A DNA stretch of 64,000 bases from Cunninghamia lanceolata. Its lineage: Eukaryota > Streptophyta > Pinopsida > Cupressales > Cupressaceae. This document shows, in pieces, positions 45,041 through 56,672 of the stretch (position 1 is the first letter of the stretch; the number at the start of each line of letters is the position of its first letter). The notes beneath the pieces were generated by a model. That model made no database searches and had not been told where the DNA came from. It saw only the letters and a program-made list of their open reading frames with translations. The stretch lies in the NCBI GenBank assembly GCA_027924645.1, contig BSBN01000763.1, forward strand, positions 2,852,001 through 2,916,000, in the 5' to 3' direction. Position numbers and translations under genes: made by a program.

Positions 45041-48000
45041 TGTAACAACCCTCGTGTTTGTATTTTGTTGTTGATTTTCCTTGATGGATTATGATAACTG
45101 TGCATTTTGTATTGGCACCCATGAGGTGCAATTCTGATACTATTATGATGTTGAAATGATTAGTTATTATGTTGGATTACATGGTTATATGTTTATATAT
45201 TGTTATCATTGCTTTTGTACGATTATGGACAGGAAAGGGATGATGTCATAACACTCGTATCCGAGCGGCTTACGATATCATGACCCTCTTCTTGATGATT
45301 GATGTTGCTTCTACTATATGATATATGTTATATACACATGTGTTTGGAGTGATGCAGGTACTGGGTATCGACTCCACTTAGATTCACAGGCCTGAGCGTT
45401 CTCTTATTCCCCGATGGTGGTTACTAGAGATAGTCATAGGCCAACTGTTCCTTGACCTAGCCCACTGTACCCTATTAGTGCAGTGTTTCTGTGATGTGTG
45501 TTTACCCTCCAGTTACCTAGCATTAACATTCGGATTGCCTTCTGGTCTTATGTAGTTTGCCAGTATTACTTGTTGAGGCATTTTCGTTATAAGGTTAATA
45601 TCAGTTTTATGGTGATTTAATTATTACTCTTTTAGATTTCAATGTGGTTCATTATTGGTCCTATGGTGATTTAAGGATTTAAATTATTATTTTTATGTGT
45701 AATAGAGAATGTTGTATATTTAGTGATTTTAATTAATTGATTTGGAGAGCTTTAATAGTTTATTTAATTAAATGTTTTATTTCATATTTTGTTTTGAGAG
45801 TTTATAAAAATGGAAATAAGTTTTGATATTGTATTGATTTAAAGTGTTATTTTAAATGTGATTTGATTTTTTTTTGGAGGAGTTTAGTTGAAAAGAAAAT
45901 GGGCAGTTTGGTCACATTTTCAAACCATCCTGGGAAGAAAAGAAAACTAAGAAAAAATATGATTTGTTTGAAAGAGGGAAACCTCACGGTTGGGAATGGA
46001 AGCTTAGTAGTAAGATTTGGTTATATTTAAGGGATTTTTGTGGGTAGTGGATCTTGGTGTTCAGTATAGCATTGTTGTCTTGTTGCTCTATTTTGGAATC
46101 TAGCAGTGCCTTGTAAACAGAGCATTTCTTCATTTCAAATTTGGGTAGAATTAAAGGTATTCTTCTGTGTATTCCTTGATTTTGAGTTAGAAATATATGT
46201 GTGTGTTTAAATGTGTTGGGAGTCTTCATTGCTCTAGGTGTTGTCATGGCATATTGGTTTTGAGATTTATTTTCAGTTTGTTCATTGCATTTATATTGAG
46301 GAAAAAATAGAGAACTTTCTAAACCTATTCATATATCCTAACTTTAAACTCAAATCCAACTATGGAATTCAACTTGAAACAACATAATCTAAACTAGGTT
46401 AATTGCAGATTTAGTTTAAAGTGGCTCTCAAAGTTTGCATTTTCCACTTATTAATTTGGGGGCAAAAAAATATTTTTTTAACCCAACCCTCAAACTCCTA
46501 TCATAAACTTGAAACCAAATATGAAATTCAAGTGGAAAAACTAAAATCTCAACTGGGTTGAAGTCAAAAGTGAATTCTGGACACTTTCATTTTTTGTAAA
46601 AATTTGTGCCAGCTTGGTAAAACATGTTTTTTAATCCAGCACCTTAACCATCTATTACAATCATAATATAAAGGTGGATTCCTTGTAGAAACACTAATAA
46701 CTCAGCTGGGTTGAAGTCAGAATTCAATTCTGGGCACTTCAATTTTTGGGCAAAATCTGCCCAGCGAGTACCCTGTCGCCCCATATAATCTTTTTTTTTT
46801 TGCTCAAATTTCTTGAGAAATCTGTATTGCTAGTGTTTGAAACTAGTTTGGAAATTGTTTAATTGTACTTTTTTTATCTCCAATTTGGTTTTAGTTTTCT
46901 CTTTTCAGTGTGGTAAAATTCATTTGTAATTTGGGGCAAAATAGAGCATTTCCTTACCAGCTTGAAAACCCATGTCTTAAACTTAATTCTAAAAGTTGTA
47001 TTTAACTAGAAACACCAAAATATGAACTGGGTTGTTGTCAGATTTCAGATCTAGGTAATTTTTATTTTGAGCATGTTTATGCTGTCGGAGCCCTATCATC
47101 AACATTCTTATTTATTAAGTGCTGTTATTTATATGCTTGTGCGCTATTTTAGGCAGTGACAAGAAGGTGAATCTTTTATTACAATAGTGGAGTAGTTTCA
47201 ATGAATTTTAATGATGAAATATGGATTGTTTTAATTATTATTAAAAGATGGAATTATTCTTGCTTGGCTGATTTGAATATTTAAATAACAGTTTTTTACT
47301 TGACGGATTTAATTGATGTTATCATAGATTGTGATTAGTTATTGAATTGTTTTCATTTGGTTTTGTATAGCTCATTTGGTTAAACAAGATGAGCTTAGTT
47401 CTAGGTAATTAGAGTGGTCTTATGGAGTGGCTCTCTATGAGCCCGGGGCCCGCAAGTGGCTACCGAGAGAACTAGTAGCAGATTTATAGTAAACAAGTGA
47501 TAACTAAATAAAAACAATGGGGTAAAAAAATAATAAGATAATGATTCCTCGTGCATGGCCTTGAGCTCTTGTAAAGGCTAAGGATGCACTCAAGAAGGCC
47601 TATCCATCTACGGGGTATCGAGTTATCCGTCTACGGGGTGTTGATTCGGACATGCTTGAGTCTCCTCGTTTGTATGAGAGGTGTACTTGATTCTGTGTGG
47701 TGCCATCCCTTCGAGTATGCATGATGACACTCCATCCAATCTGCACTCTAGTATCTAGTACCTTAGTAGTCATGAGTAGTACCTGACTTATGACTGGATG
47801 AGTATCTCTATGTTGTGACATTAGCATTGTATTCCGTGTTTGCTCCGTGTCTGATGTGAGTGTTGGCCATCTTGTATACCCTTTTTGTTATTACTTCTGT
47901 TTCAGCCTTGTGACTACCTTTGAGCATAGTGGGGTGGTCTCTTATGAATCCACATGGTTGGGAGGCATTGCCATCGCCATTGGGGACCGGTGTACAAGTT

Positions 48001-48490
48001 ATTGGAGCACCAGTTGGAGATGTTCTCTCTTATACTTATTTTATCAATTATTGCATCTTATCCATGGCTATGCCATTGTACTTATGTATATTATTTTATG
48101 TAATTTGTAGTCTCTTGAGAGAGATGATGTAAATTATATTAATGAGAAGAAATGAAATGTTGTTTTATATTTGGCTTACGATTTTCTGGTGTTGGTATCG
48201 GACCCGGTTGTACTATGATGATCATTATGGCTGTATGTTTATAAATGTAAATGGGTATTAGGAACATTTGAATTGGTGTTTAAAATGAATGTAGTTTCAA
48301 CGATGTTTGTAAGGAGGGTGATTTAGTCCTCTCCTTTGGGTTGTATATTCGGCCATACTTGGCCATGAATGTTGCCAATCTATCGAATCGGCAACCCTAT
48401 TATGTGTATGTTATCACTTTATATTAAAAAATATATATTCTTGCCCTCTTTTGGCTCTTACCCTTCAGGGTTACGTAGCGGGATGTTACA
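45041..48490 (+). repeat. 5' LTR of the chromovirus element
   Basis: 3450 bases, TGTAACAACCC to GGGATGTTACA. It aligns with 53398-56672 at roughly 90% by eye; many differences are CG-to-TG or CA changes. A set of ~160-base subrepeats spans about 46300-47090. Short frames inside show no coding signature. Confidence 0.92.
46300..47090 (+). repeat. ~160-bp subrepeats inside the LTR
   Basis: The phrase CTGGGTTGAAGTCAGA followed by TTCTGGGCACTTTCATTTTT recurs at about 46394 (diverged), 46553, 46706 and 47027. A faint copy near 46861 keeps the period. Each unit also carries CTTAAACTC..ATTCAACT and GGGGCAAAA segments. Confidence 0.65.
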
Positions 48491-48492
48491 TC

Positions 48493-48504
48493 TGGTATCA
48501 GAGC
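48493..48504 (+). other. Chromovirus primer-binding site
   Basis: TGGTATCAGAGC, two bases after the 5' LTR end, is a perfect initiator-Met tRNA type site. Confidence 0.92.
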
Positions 48505-48687
48505 CCATGTTCACACACTGGGATCTCTAGCGTACTTGAGCCTTATATGTTATGTTGTGTTTGGTATGTGTGGCGTGAGCTTGTTATATTGTTTTTATAG
48601 TCTTGTTGTTATGCTTTCATGCCTTAGTATGGTGTATAGGTCATCCTTGTGATGATCTAGTTTGATGTGTTCCTTGTCTCCTTAAGG

Positions 48688-49935
48688 ATGCCTCCTAGGG
48701 GTAGAGCCAGAGGTAGAGTTAGTGGTAGAACCACTGTTCTTTGACGTAGCACCTGATGTAATGTCGATTAGGGTAATCAGGGTGAGCATCAGGAGGAATA
48801 GCGTGCTGAGAACCAAGCCAAAGGGCTCAAGGGTGCTCAGGTTTTAGCTCTTTTACAATAGATTATGGACCAATTAGGACCTCATCAAGAGGTATCTCAT
48901 GAGGAGGAGTCACACCCTTCTTGTCAGGATGGTCAGGATGCTAGAGATGAGTGTGAGTGTTCTTGTAGTCTAGGTCATTCAAGAGCTGATGTTGTGAGGG
49001 ATAGGGTGGATGGAGACAGTGTTGTTGTAGGTCACATGTGGGATCTTCTTAGAGCTCATCCTCCTACTTTCGATGGTTTTGGTACAGGTACCGAGGCAGA
49101 GACTTGGTTGATTGATCTTGATTGATGCTTTGCTATGCATCCTTATAGTAGCAATACTAGAGCTCGATGTGCCATTATGCATCTCAGAGGTTTTGTGCCT
49201 ACATGATGGAGAGTAGAGGAGCAGAAGCTTCACCTAGACATTGCTTCTATTTCTTGGGGACTATTCTTAGAAAGGTTTTGTGCATGATTTCTTTCAGACT
49301 ACTACTGATAGAGATGTGCTGATGAGCTCCATGAGCTTCGTCAGTTGACTTTGATGGTAGATTAGTATGAGCACTGCTTCTTTGAGCTTAAGCAGTATGC
49401 TAGCATTTCTAATGATGAGCTGATGTTAGTACAACATTTCATTAGGGGCTTGAATGCCTATATCAGTGGTGGTGTCTTTGTGTTTGAGCTGAAGACCTTA
49501 GGGATCACCATGGAGAAGGTGAGGTTGATAGATGAGAATTTGGCTAGAGGCTTTGGTGCTCAGGCAAGTGTTTAGATTGGTAGTGCCCCTCCTTTAGGAT
49601 CAGTTGCTCGAGGTACATAGTCTTATGGAGCTGGACCATCTAGATCTCAGTTTGCACCTTCTAGATGTAGTCAGCAACAGAGTCATAGGTCTTCTCAGTC
49701 TCAACAAAGTGGGTAGAGTCCTGGTACTCCATTTTTTAGAGATCATTTGCGTCATCATTCTCAGAGTAGGTAGCAGAGTAGTCTGACATAGAGTTCCTAG
49801 AGTGCACAACAAAGTTCTAGGGGTGGTGGATCCCAGCAGTCACATGCACCATTTTCAGGCTGAGGTTTTGGCTGAGGTGGTTGTTTTGCTTGAGGGCAGC
49901 ATGGTCATATAGTTATTCATTGTCCTCAGAGATTA
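48688..49935 (+). pseudogene. Chromovirus gag
   Basis: The ATG at 48688 (MPPRGRARGRVSGRTTVL) starts the frame shared with pol. The capsid-like core shows LLRAHPPTFDGFGTGTEAET, CAIMHLRGF, YEHCFFELKQYASISNDELM, FIRGLNAYISGGVF and MEKVRLIDENLARGF. A Ser/Gln-rich linker follows, and a damaged zinc knuckle near 49882 (CFA-stop-GQHGHIVIHC) has lost its second Cys position to TGA. About fifteen stops interrupt it, nearly all TAG or TGA. Confidence 0.88.
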
Positions 49936-50560
49936 GTGGCTAGAGGTAGTCAGAGACAGGCTACTTCAGAGGCTATAGTAGGTGATGCTGGTAGATCACA
50001 TAGAGTTTTTACAGTAGTTGATAACTGTCAGGCTGAGCATCAGGGAACTGTGGTTGAGTATTCAGGTGTGTTATGTAGGATTACCACATCTATATTGTTT
50101 GATTTAGGAGCTTCAGATTCTTTGATTTCTCCTTCTGTCATAGAGCATTGTGGACTCATGGTGGCAAGGAAAGATGTTGGTTGGTAGGTTGAGTTAGCTA
50201 CTAGAGCCAAGGTGGATGTAGACTCCCTTGTTCGTGGTTGTGTGTTGGATTTGGGCACCTTCACTAACACAGTGGATCTCCTTGTGTTACCTTTGGGGTC
50301 CTACGGGATTGTTTTAGGCATGGATTGGTTGGAGACCTACCTATCTAGTATAGATTGTCAGCATAAGTCAGTTCAGTGTGTAGATGATGTTGGAGAGCAT
50401 GTTGAGTTAGTTGGGATCCAGAGACCCATTTCTCTCCATGTGATTTTGGCTATGCAGCTAAAGCGTGCCACGTGGCAAGGTTGTCAGATGTTCACTATTT
50501 CAGTTAGTAACCTTGCTGAGGGTGGAATTCAAGAGGTATCTCTTGATGATCATCCTATTC
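49936..50560 (+). pseudogene. Chromovirus aspartic protease
   Basis: ITTSILFDLGASDSLISPSV holds the active site as D-L-G. The usual Ser/Thr became Leu, consistent with TCA to TTA. Downstream, VDLLVLPLGSYGIVLGMDWL and SIDCQHKSVQC are the standard protease-RT link. One TAG lies at 50185. It would cleave the gag-pol polyprotein. Confidence 0.87.
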
Positions 50561-51400
50561 TTTAGGAGTTTGTAGATGTCTTTCTAAGTGCTATTCCAAG
50601 TATGTTGCCTAAGTGCGACATAGACTTCCGTATTGATTGCATTCCTGGTGTGGAGCCTATTTTTTGGGCACCGTATCGCATGACTACTCAGGAGTTAAAT
50701 GAGTTATGGTTGTAGTTAGAGGAGTTACTAGAGAAGGGTTTCATTCATCGTAGCATATCCACTTGGGGAGCACCTGCCATCTTCGTGAAGAAGAAGAATA
50801 GATTTTTTCACTTGTGCATTGATCATCACTGGTTAAACAAAGTGACGGTGAAGAATCGTTACTCGTTGCCTCATATAGATGATTTGTTTGATCATATGAG
50901 GGGAGCCAAGGTGTTCTCCAAGCTAGATATGAAGTCAGGATACCATCAACTTTGCATTCATGAGCTAGACATTCATTAGAAGGCATTTCATACATGCTAT
51001 GGACATTATGAATTCATGGTTGTCCCTTTCAGGTTGACCAATGCTCCATTAGTTTTCATGAGTTTGATGAATGGGGTGTTTCACACCTATCTTGATTGGT
51101 TTATTCTCATGTTCCTTGATAATATTTTGATTTACTCAAGGACTATGGAGGAGCATGAAGGCCAATTGCGGCAAGTGTTGTAGTGCTTGTGAGATAATCA
51201 GTTGTTTGGCAATTTGGCCAAGTGTTAGTTCTTCCAGACTGAGGTGAGATATTTGGGCCATATCATCTCAGGAGAGGGTATCTCAGTGGATCCTTCTAAG
51301 ATTCAGACCATTGTGGATTGGTCAATGCCAACAAATGTGGCTGAGGTTCCTAGTTTCATGGGATTGGCGGGTTACTATCACTGATTTGTGAGAGATTTCT
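50561..51400 (+). pseudogene. Chromovirus reverse transcriptase
   Basis: In phase with gag. Blocks: [98 protein letters not shown] and [20 protein letters not shown]. The catalytic box FLDNILIYS has its second Asp changed to Asn (GAT to AAT). It ends with LGHIISGEGISVDPSKI and PSFMGLAGYYH, then a TGA for the usual Arg. TAG stops replace Gln at 50714 and elsewhere. Confidence 0.9.
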
Positions 51401-51409
51401 CTCGGGTAG

Positions 51410-51960
51410 CCCACCCCATCACCTCCTCCAGCGGAAAGGGAAGAAGTTTGTGAGGTTAGATCAGTGTGAATCATCTTTTTAGGCTCTTAAGGAGCAGTTG
51501 ACTAGTGCACCTATCCTGGTAGTGCCAGATCCTATAAGAGATTTTATAGTGTGCACTGATGCTTCATTGGAGGGTGTGGAGGCAATTCTTATGCAGGAGG
51601 GACGAGTGATTGCATATGAGTCCCGTAAACTCAAGGATCATGAGCTGAGCTACCCTAGCTATGATTTGGAGTTAGCAGATGTCATCCATGCACTTATACA
51701 TTGGAGACATTTCCTCTTGGGACATTAGTTTGAGTTGCATAGTGATCATTGTCGTTTGCAATACATCTTCACTCAGCTAAATTTGAATGCTCAGCAGCAC
51801 TGTTGGATGGAGTTCCTTTGTGAGTATGACTTTGAGTTTCACTATATCCAAGGTAAGGAGAATATTGTTGTGGATGCCTTGAGCAGGAGGAGACATGAGA
51901 TCTCAGTTTTGTCCCTTGGAGTGGATCTAAGGAGCTATATTTTGTAGTCACTTCCTAGTG
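51410..51960 (+). pseudogene. Chromovirus RNase H
   Basis: After a frame change near 51420 the frame reads KEQLTSAPILVVPDP and FIVCTDASLEGVEAILMQEG (first Asp). SYPSYDLELADVIHALIHWR (Glu) and HSDHCRLQYIFTQL (Asp) follow, then KENIVVDALSRRRHE (last Asp). All four catalytic acids are present. Stops at 51729 and 51480 are of the CAG-to-TAG kind. Confidence 0.9.
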
Positions 51961-52069
51961 ATACTTGGTATTAAGAGTTTAGAGTGGAGATTGAGTCTGG
52001 GAGAGTCCTTAAGGGCAGATTTGTAGGTTTCTCTCTTGAGTTTGATGGACTTTTGCAGCATCTTGGTCG

Positions 52070-53180
52070 TATTTATGTTCTAGATTCTGGTGATCTTTGT
52101 TCCTTGGTTTTGTCAAAGGCCCATCGTGCACCCTATTAGCTCATCCAGGTGTCATGAAGATGCATGCCGATCTTTGACAGTTGTATCATTGGGTAGGTTT
52201 GTGGTGAGATATTTTTAATTTTGTGGTTCAATGTCTTGAGTGCCAGTGGGTGAAGGTAGAACATCAGCACCCAGCAGGACTGTTGCAGCCTCATTCCATC
52301 CCTAGGTGGAAGTGGGATATGATATCTCTTGATTTCATAGTGGGGCTACCTATGTCTTCGCGTCATCATGATGCTATTATGGTTACTGAAGACAAGTTGT
52401 CCAAGGTGGCACACTTCTCACCCATGAGATCTTCGTACACTGCAAGATCTATGGCTCGAGTGTTTATGGAGGATATTGTGCGTCTGCATGGTATTCCTCA
52501 TAGGATCATTTCCAATCATGATCTACTGTTCACTTCAGCGTTGTGGACTTCTCTTCAGCATGCTTTGGGAGCTTAGCTTAATTTCAGCTCTGCATACCAT
52601 CTTGAAACTGATGGACAAATGGAGCAAGTTAATCATGTTTTAGAGGATATGCTTTTGATGTATGCTATGGATTAGTAGTCTCGTTGGGAGGACTACTTGT
52701 ACCTGGTTAAGTTTTCTTATAACAATGGGTATCACAGTTCTCTCGATATGTCTCCCTTTTAGGCCTTGTATGGTAGGCCATGTCGCACTTCGTTGAGTTG
52801 GGATCACTTAGAGGACTAGGTTCTTTTGGGTCTGGAGATGCTTCAGGATGTGAAGTAGTAGGTAGTGTGGATTAGAGAGCAGTTAGCTATAGCTTAGGAT
52901 CAACAGAGGAAGTATGTCAATGCTCATAGGTTGGATCGCCACTTCTTGGTGGGTGACCGTGTGTTTCTGAGAGTTCATCCATGGAAGAACCCCATTTGTT
53001 ATGGGAAAGGCTTGAAGTTTGCACCTCATTTTGTTGGACCTTTTGAGATCCTTGAGAGGATTGGTCCTATTGCCTATCATCTTGAGTTTCCACTGAGTCT
53101 ATCACGCATTCATGATGTTTTCCATGTTTCAGTTCTTAGGCAGTATATTCCTGATGTGACCCATGTTCTTGGACTGCTTT
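52070..53180 (+). pseudogene. Chromovirus integrase
   Basis: The zinc region is partly legible (AHRAPY, HPGVMKMHADL, YHWVGL, CLECQWVKVEHQHPAGL). Core: WKWDMISLDFIVGLPMS (first Asp); VRLHGIPHRIISNHDLLFTS, where the catalytic Asp is Asn (ISN for ISD); and HLETDGQMEQVNHVLEDML (Glu). The C-terminal GPY/F module is intact (KFAPHFVGPFEILERIGPIA). A frame change near 52130 and several TAG stops break the protein. Confidence 0.9.
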
Positions 53181-53376
53181 GAAGGTTGAGGCAGATGGGC
53201 GGCTTTCTTTGGAGCCCATACATATCCTTCAATGTCAGAGGTTGACTCTTAGGGGTCAAGACATAGAGTAGGTAAGGGTCCATTGGGATCCTGATGGTGA
53301 GTCCTCAACATCTTGGGAAGATGTGGCGAGGATGAGAGACCTTTATCCATATCTTTTTGTAGGATTCCAGGAGTAA
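53181..53376 (+). pseudogene. Chromovirus C-terminal chromodomain
   Basis: After a frame change near 53180 the frame gives DGRLSLEPIHILQCQRLTLR, VRVHWDPDGESSTSWEDVAR and MRDLYPYLFVGFQE, ending TAA 53374-53376. This matches the integrase-linked chromodomain of plant chromoviruses (ILDRQERTLRN.. / VKVLWRN.. / TWE.E). One TAG replaces a Gln before VRVHW. Chromodomains steer integration to particular chromatin. Confidence 0.75.
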
Positions 53377-53385
53377 GCCTAGTCC

Positions 53386-53397
53386 TAGGAGGTAGGA
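53386..53397 (+). other. Chromovirus polypurine tract
   Basis: AGGAGGTAGGA lies just before the 3' LTR start (TGTAACAACCC at 53398). This is the expected plus-strand primer position, interrupted by one T. Confidence 0.65.
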
Positions 53398-56300
53398 TGT
53401 AACAACCCCCGTGTTCATATTTTGTTGTTGCTTTTCCTTGATGGATTTCGATAACTGTGTATTTTGTATTAGATTGTTCATCCTATCATTATTTTGTATT
53501 GGCACCCATGAGGTGCAATTCTGATACTATTATGATGTTGACATGATTAGTTATTATTCTAGATTACATGCTTATATGTTTATATACTGTTATCATTGCT
53601 TTTGTACGAGTATGGATAGGAAAGGGATGATGTTGTAACACTCATATCTAAGAGGCTTATGATATCATGACCCTCTTCCTGATGATTGATGTTGCTTTGG
53701 CTATATGATATATGTTATATGCACATGTACTTTGAAGTGTTATTAGAGTGATGCAGGTACTGGGTATCAACTCCACCTGGATTCATAGGCCTGAGCGTAC
53801 TCTTATTCCCCAATGGTGGTTACTAGAGATAGTCATAGGCCAAACGTTCCCTAGCCTAGCCCATTGTACCCTGTTAGTGCAGTGTTTCCGTGATGTGTGT
53901 TTACCCTCCAGTTACCTAGCATTAACATTCGGATTGCCTTCTGGTCTTATGTAGTTTGCTAGTATTACTTGTTAAGGCATTTTCGTTATAAGGTTAATAT
54001 CAGTTTTATGGTGATTTAATTATTACTCTTTTAGATTTCAATGTGGTTCATTATTGGTCCTATGGTGATTTAAGGATTTAAATTATTATTTTTATGTGTA
54101 ATAAGAATGTTGTATATTTAGTGATTGTAATTAATTGATTTGGAGAGATTTAATAGTTTATTTAATTAAATCTCTTATTTCATATATTATTTTGAGAGAT
54201 TATATAAATGGAAATAAGTTTTGATATTGTATTGATTTAAAGTGTTATTTTAAATGTGATTTGATTTTTTTTTTAGGAGTTTAATTAAAAAGAAAATGGG
54301 CAGTTTGGTCACATTTTCAAACCATTCTGGGAAGAAAAGAAAACTAAAAAAAATCTGATTTGTTTGAGAGAGAAACCTCATGGTTGGGAATGGAAGCTTG
54401 GTAGTAAGATATGGTTATATTAGAGGGATTTTTGTGGGCAGTGGATCCTGGTGTTCAGCGTAGCATTGTTGTCTTGCTTCTCTATTTTGGAATCTAGTCG
54501 TGCCTTGCAAACATAGCATTTCTTCATTTCAAATTTGGGCAAAATTAGAGGTATTCTTCTGTGTATTCCTTGAATTTTTGAGTTAGAAATGTATGTGTGT
54601 GTTTAAATGTGTTGGGAGTCTTGGCTACTCTAGGTGTTGTCATGGCATATTAGTTTGAGATTTATTTTCAGTCTTTTCATTGCATTTATATTAGGGAAAA
54701 ATAGAGACTTTTCTAAACCTGTTCAAATCTCCTATTTTTAAACTCAAATCCAACTGTGGAATTCAACTTGAAATATCATCATCTAAACTGGGTCGATGGT
54801 AGATTTAGTTTAAAGTGGCTCTCACAGTTTACATTTTCCAATTGTTAATTTGGGGGCAAAAAAAAACTTTTTTAACCCAGCCCTCAAACTCCTGTCATAA
54901 AATTGAAACCAAATATGAAATTCAACTAGAAACACTAAAATCTCAACTAGGTTAGAGTCAAAAATGAATTTTGGACAATTTCATTTTTGGTCAAAATTTG
55001 TGCCAGCCTAGTAAAACACATTTTTTAATCCAACACCTTAACCACCTGTCACAAATGCAAACTAAAGGTGGATTCCATATATAAATGACCATATCTCAAT
55101 TAGGTTGAAGTCAGAATTCAATTCTGAGCACTTTGATTTTTGGGCAAAATCTGCCCAGCCGGTACCCACCCTGTCACTCCATATAATCTCTTTTTTTTTT
55201 CTCAAATTTCTTGAGCAATCTATATTGCTAGTATTTGAAATCAGTTTGGAAGTTGTTTATTTCACTTTTTTAATCTCCAATTTGGTTTTGGTTTCCTCTT
55301 TTCAGCCTAGTAAAATTCATTTGTAATTTGGGGCAAAACAGAGCATTTCCTTACCATCTTGAAAACCATGTCTTAAACTTAATTTTAAATGTGGTATTCA
55401 ACTAGAAATGCCAAAATATAAACTAGGTTGTGGTCAAATTTCAGATCTGGGAACTTTTTATTATGAGCATGTTTATGCTGCCGGAACCCTGTCATCAGCA
55501 TTGTTATTTATTAAGTGCTATCATTTATATGCTTGTGCACTATTTTAGGCAGCGACAGGAAGATGAATCTCTTATTACAGTAGTGGAGTAGTTTTAATGA
55601 ATTTTAATGATGAAATATGGATTGTTTTAATTATTATTAAAAGATGGAAGTGTTCTTGCTTGGCTGATTTGAATATTTAAATAGTAGTTTTTCTACTTGA
55701 TGGATTTAATTGATGTTATCATGGGTTGTGATCATTTATTGAATTATTTTAATTTGGTTTTGTATACCTTGTCTGGTTAAATGAGATGAGCTTAGGTCTA
55801 AGTAAATAGATTGGTCTTATGTAGTGGCTCTCTATGGGCCCGGGTCCCACAAGTGGTTGCGAAGGGAACTAGTAGTAGAGTTATAGTAAACAAGTGATAA
55901 CTAAATAAAGACAATGAGGTAAAACAAGTTAATAAAATAATGAGCCCTCGTGCAAGGCCTTGAGCGCTTATAAAGGCTAAGGATGCACTCAAGAAGGCCT
56001 ATCCGTCTGCAGGGCGTCAAGTTATCCATTTGCAGGGTGTTGATTCGGGCATGATTGAGTCTCCTCATCTGTATGAGAGGTGTACTTGATTCCATTTGGT
56101 GCCATCCCTTCGAGCACACATGATGACACTCCATCCGATCTACACTCTAGTATCTAGTACCTTAGTAGTCATGAGTAGTACCTGACTTATGACTGGATGA
56201 GTATCTTTATGTTGTGGCATTGGCATTGTATTCCATGTTTGCTCCATGTATGATGTGAGTGTTGGCCATCTTATATACCTTTGATGTTATTACTTCTGTT

Positions 56301-56672
56301 TGGGCCTTGTGACTACCTCCAAGCACACTGGGGTGGTCTCTTATGAGTCCACATGGTTGGGAGGAATTGCCACCACCATTGGGGACTAGTGTACATGTTA
56401 TTGGAGCACCAGTTGGAGATGTTATCTCTTGTACAAGTCTATTTTATCAGTTATTGTATCTTATCAATGGCTATGCCATTGTACTTATGTATATTCTTTT
56501 ATGTAATTTGTACTCTCTTGAGAGAGATGATGTAAATTATATTAATGAGAAGAAATGAAATGTTGTTTTATATTTGGCTTACAGATTTCCAGTGTTGGTA
56601 TTAGACCCGGTTATACTATGATGATCATTATGGCTTTATGTTTATAAGTGGAAATGGGTATTAGGAACATTT
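53398..56672 (+). repeat. 3' LTR of the chromovirus, terminal ~220 bases missing
   Basis: It aligns with 45041-48269 and stops after GGGTATTAGGAACATTT; the LTR partner continues for 220 bases to 48490. It also has a 30-base insertion near 53468-53500 that duplicates ATTTTGTATT. No target-site duplication can be recovered. Confidence 0.9.

Larger units (their letters stand above)
45041..56672 (+). mobile_element. Chromovirus-type Ty3/gypsy element with ~3.4 kb LTRs
   Basis: LTR 45041-48490, primer site 48493-48504, one long gag-pol frame 48688-53376, polypurine tract, then 3' LTR 53398-56672 that lacks its end. Protein order is gag, protease, RT, RNase H, integrase, chromodomain. Large LTRs, the TGGTATCAGAGC primer site and a C-terminal chromodomain fit the Tekay/Del group of chromoviruses. 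Gag-pol stays in a single phase for about 2.7 kb, with only two frame changes (near 51420 and 52130) before the chromodomain. The copy is inactive through many C-to-T/G-to-A stops and substitutions. Confidence 0.9.

Noticed and set aside
52883..53080. 65-codon minus-strand frame
   Set aside because: Shadow of the chromovirus integrase C-terminus.
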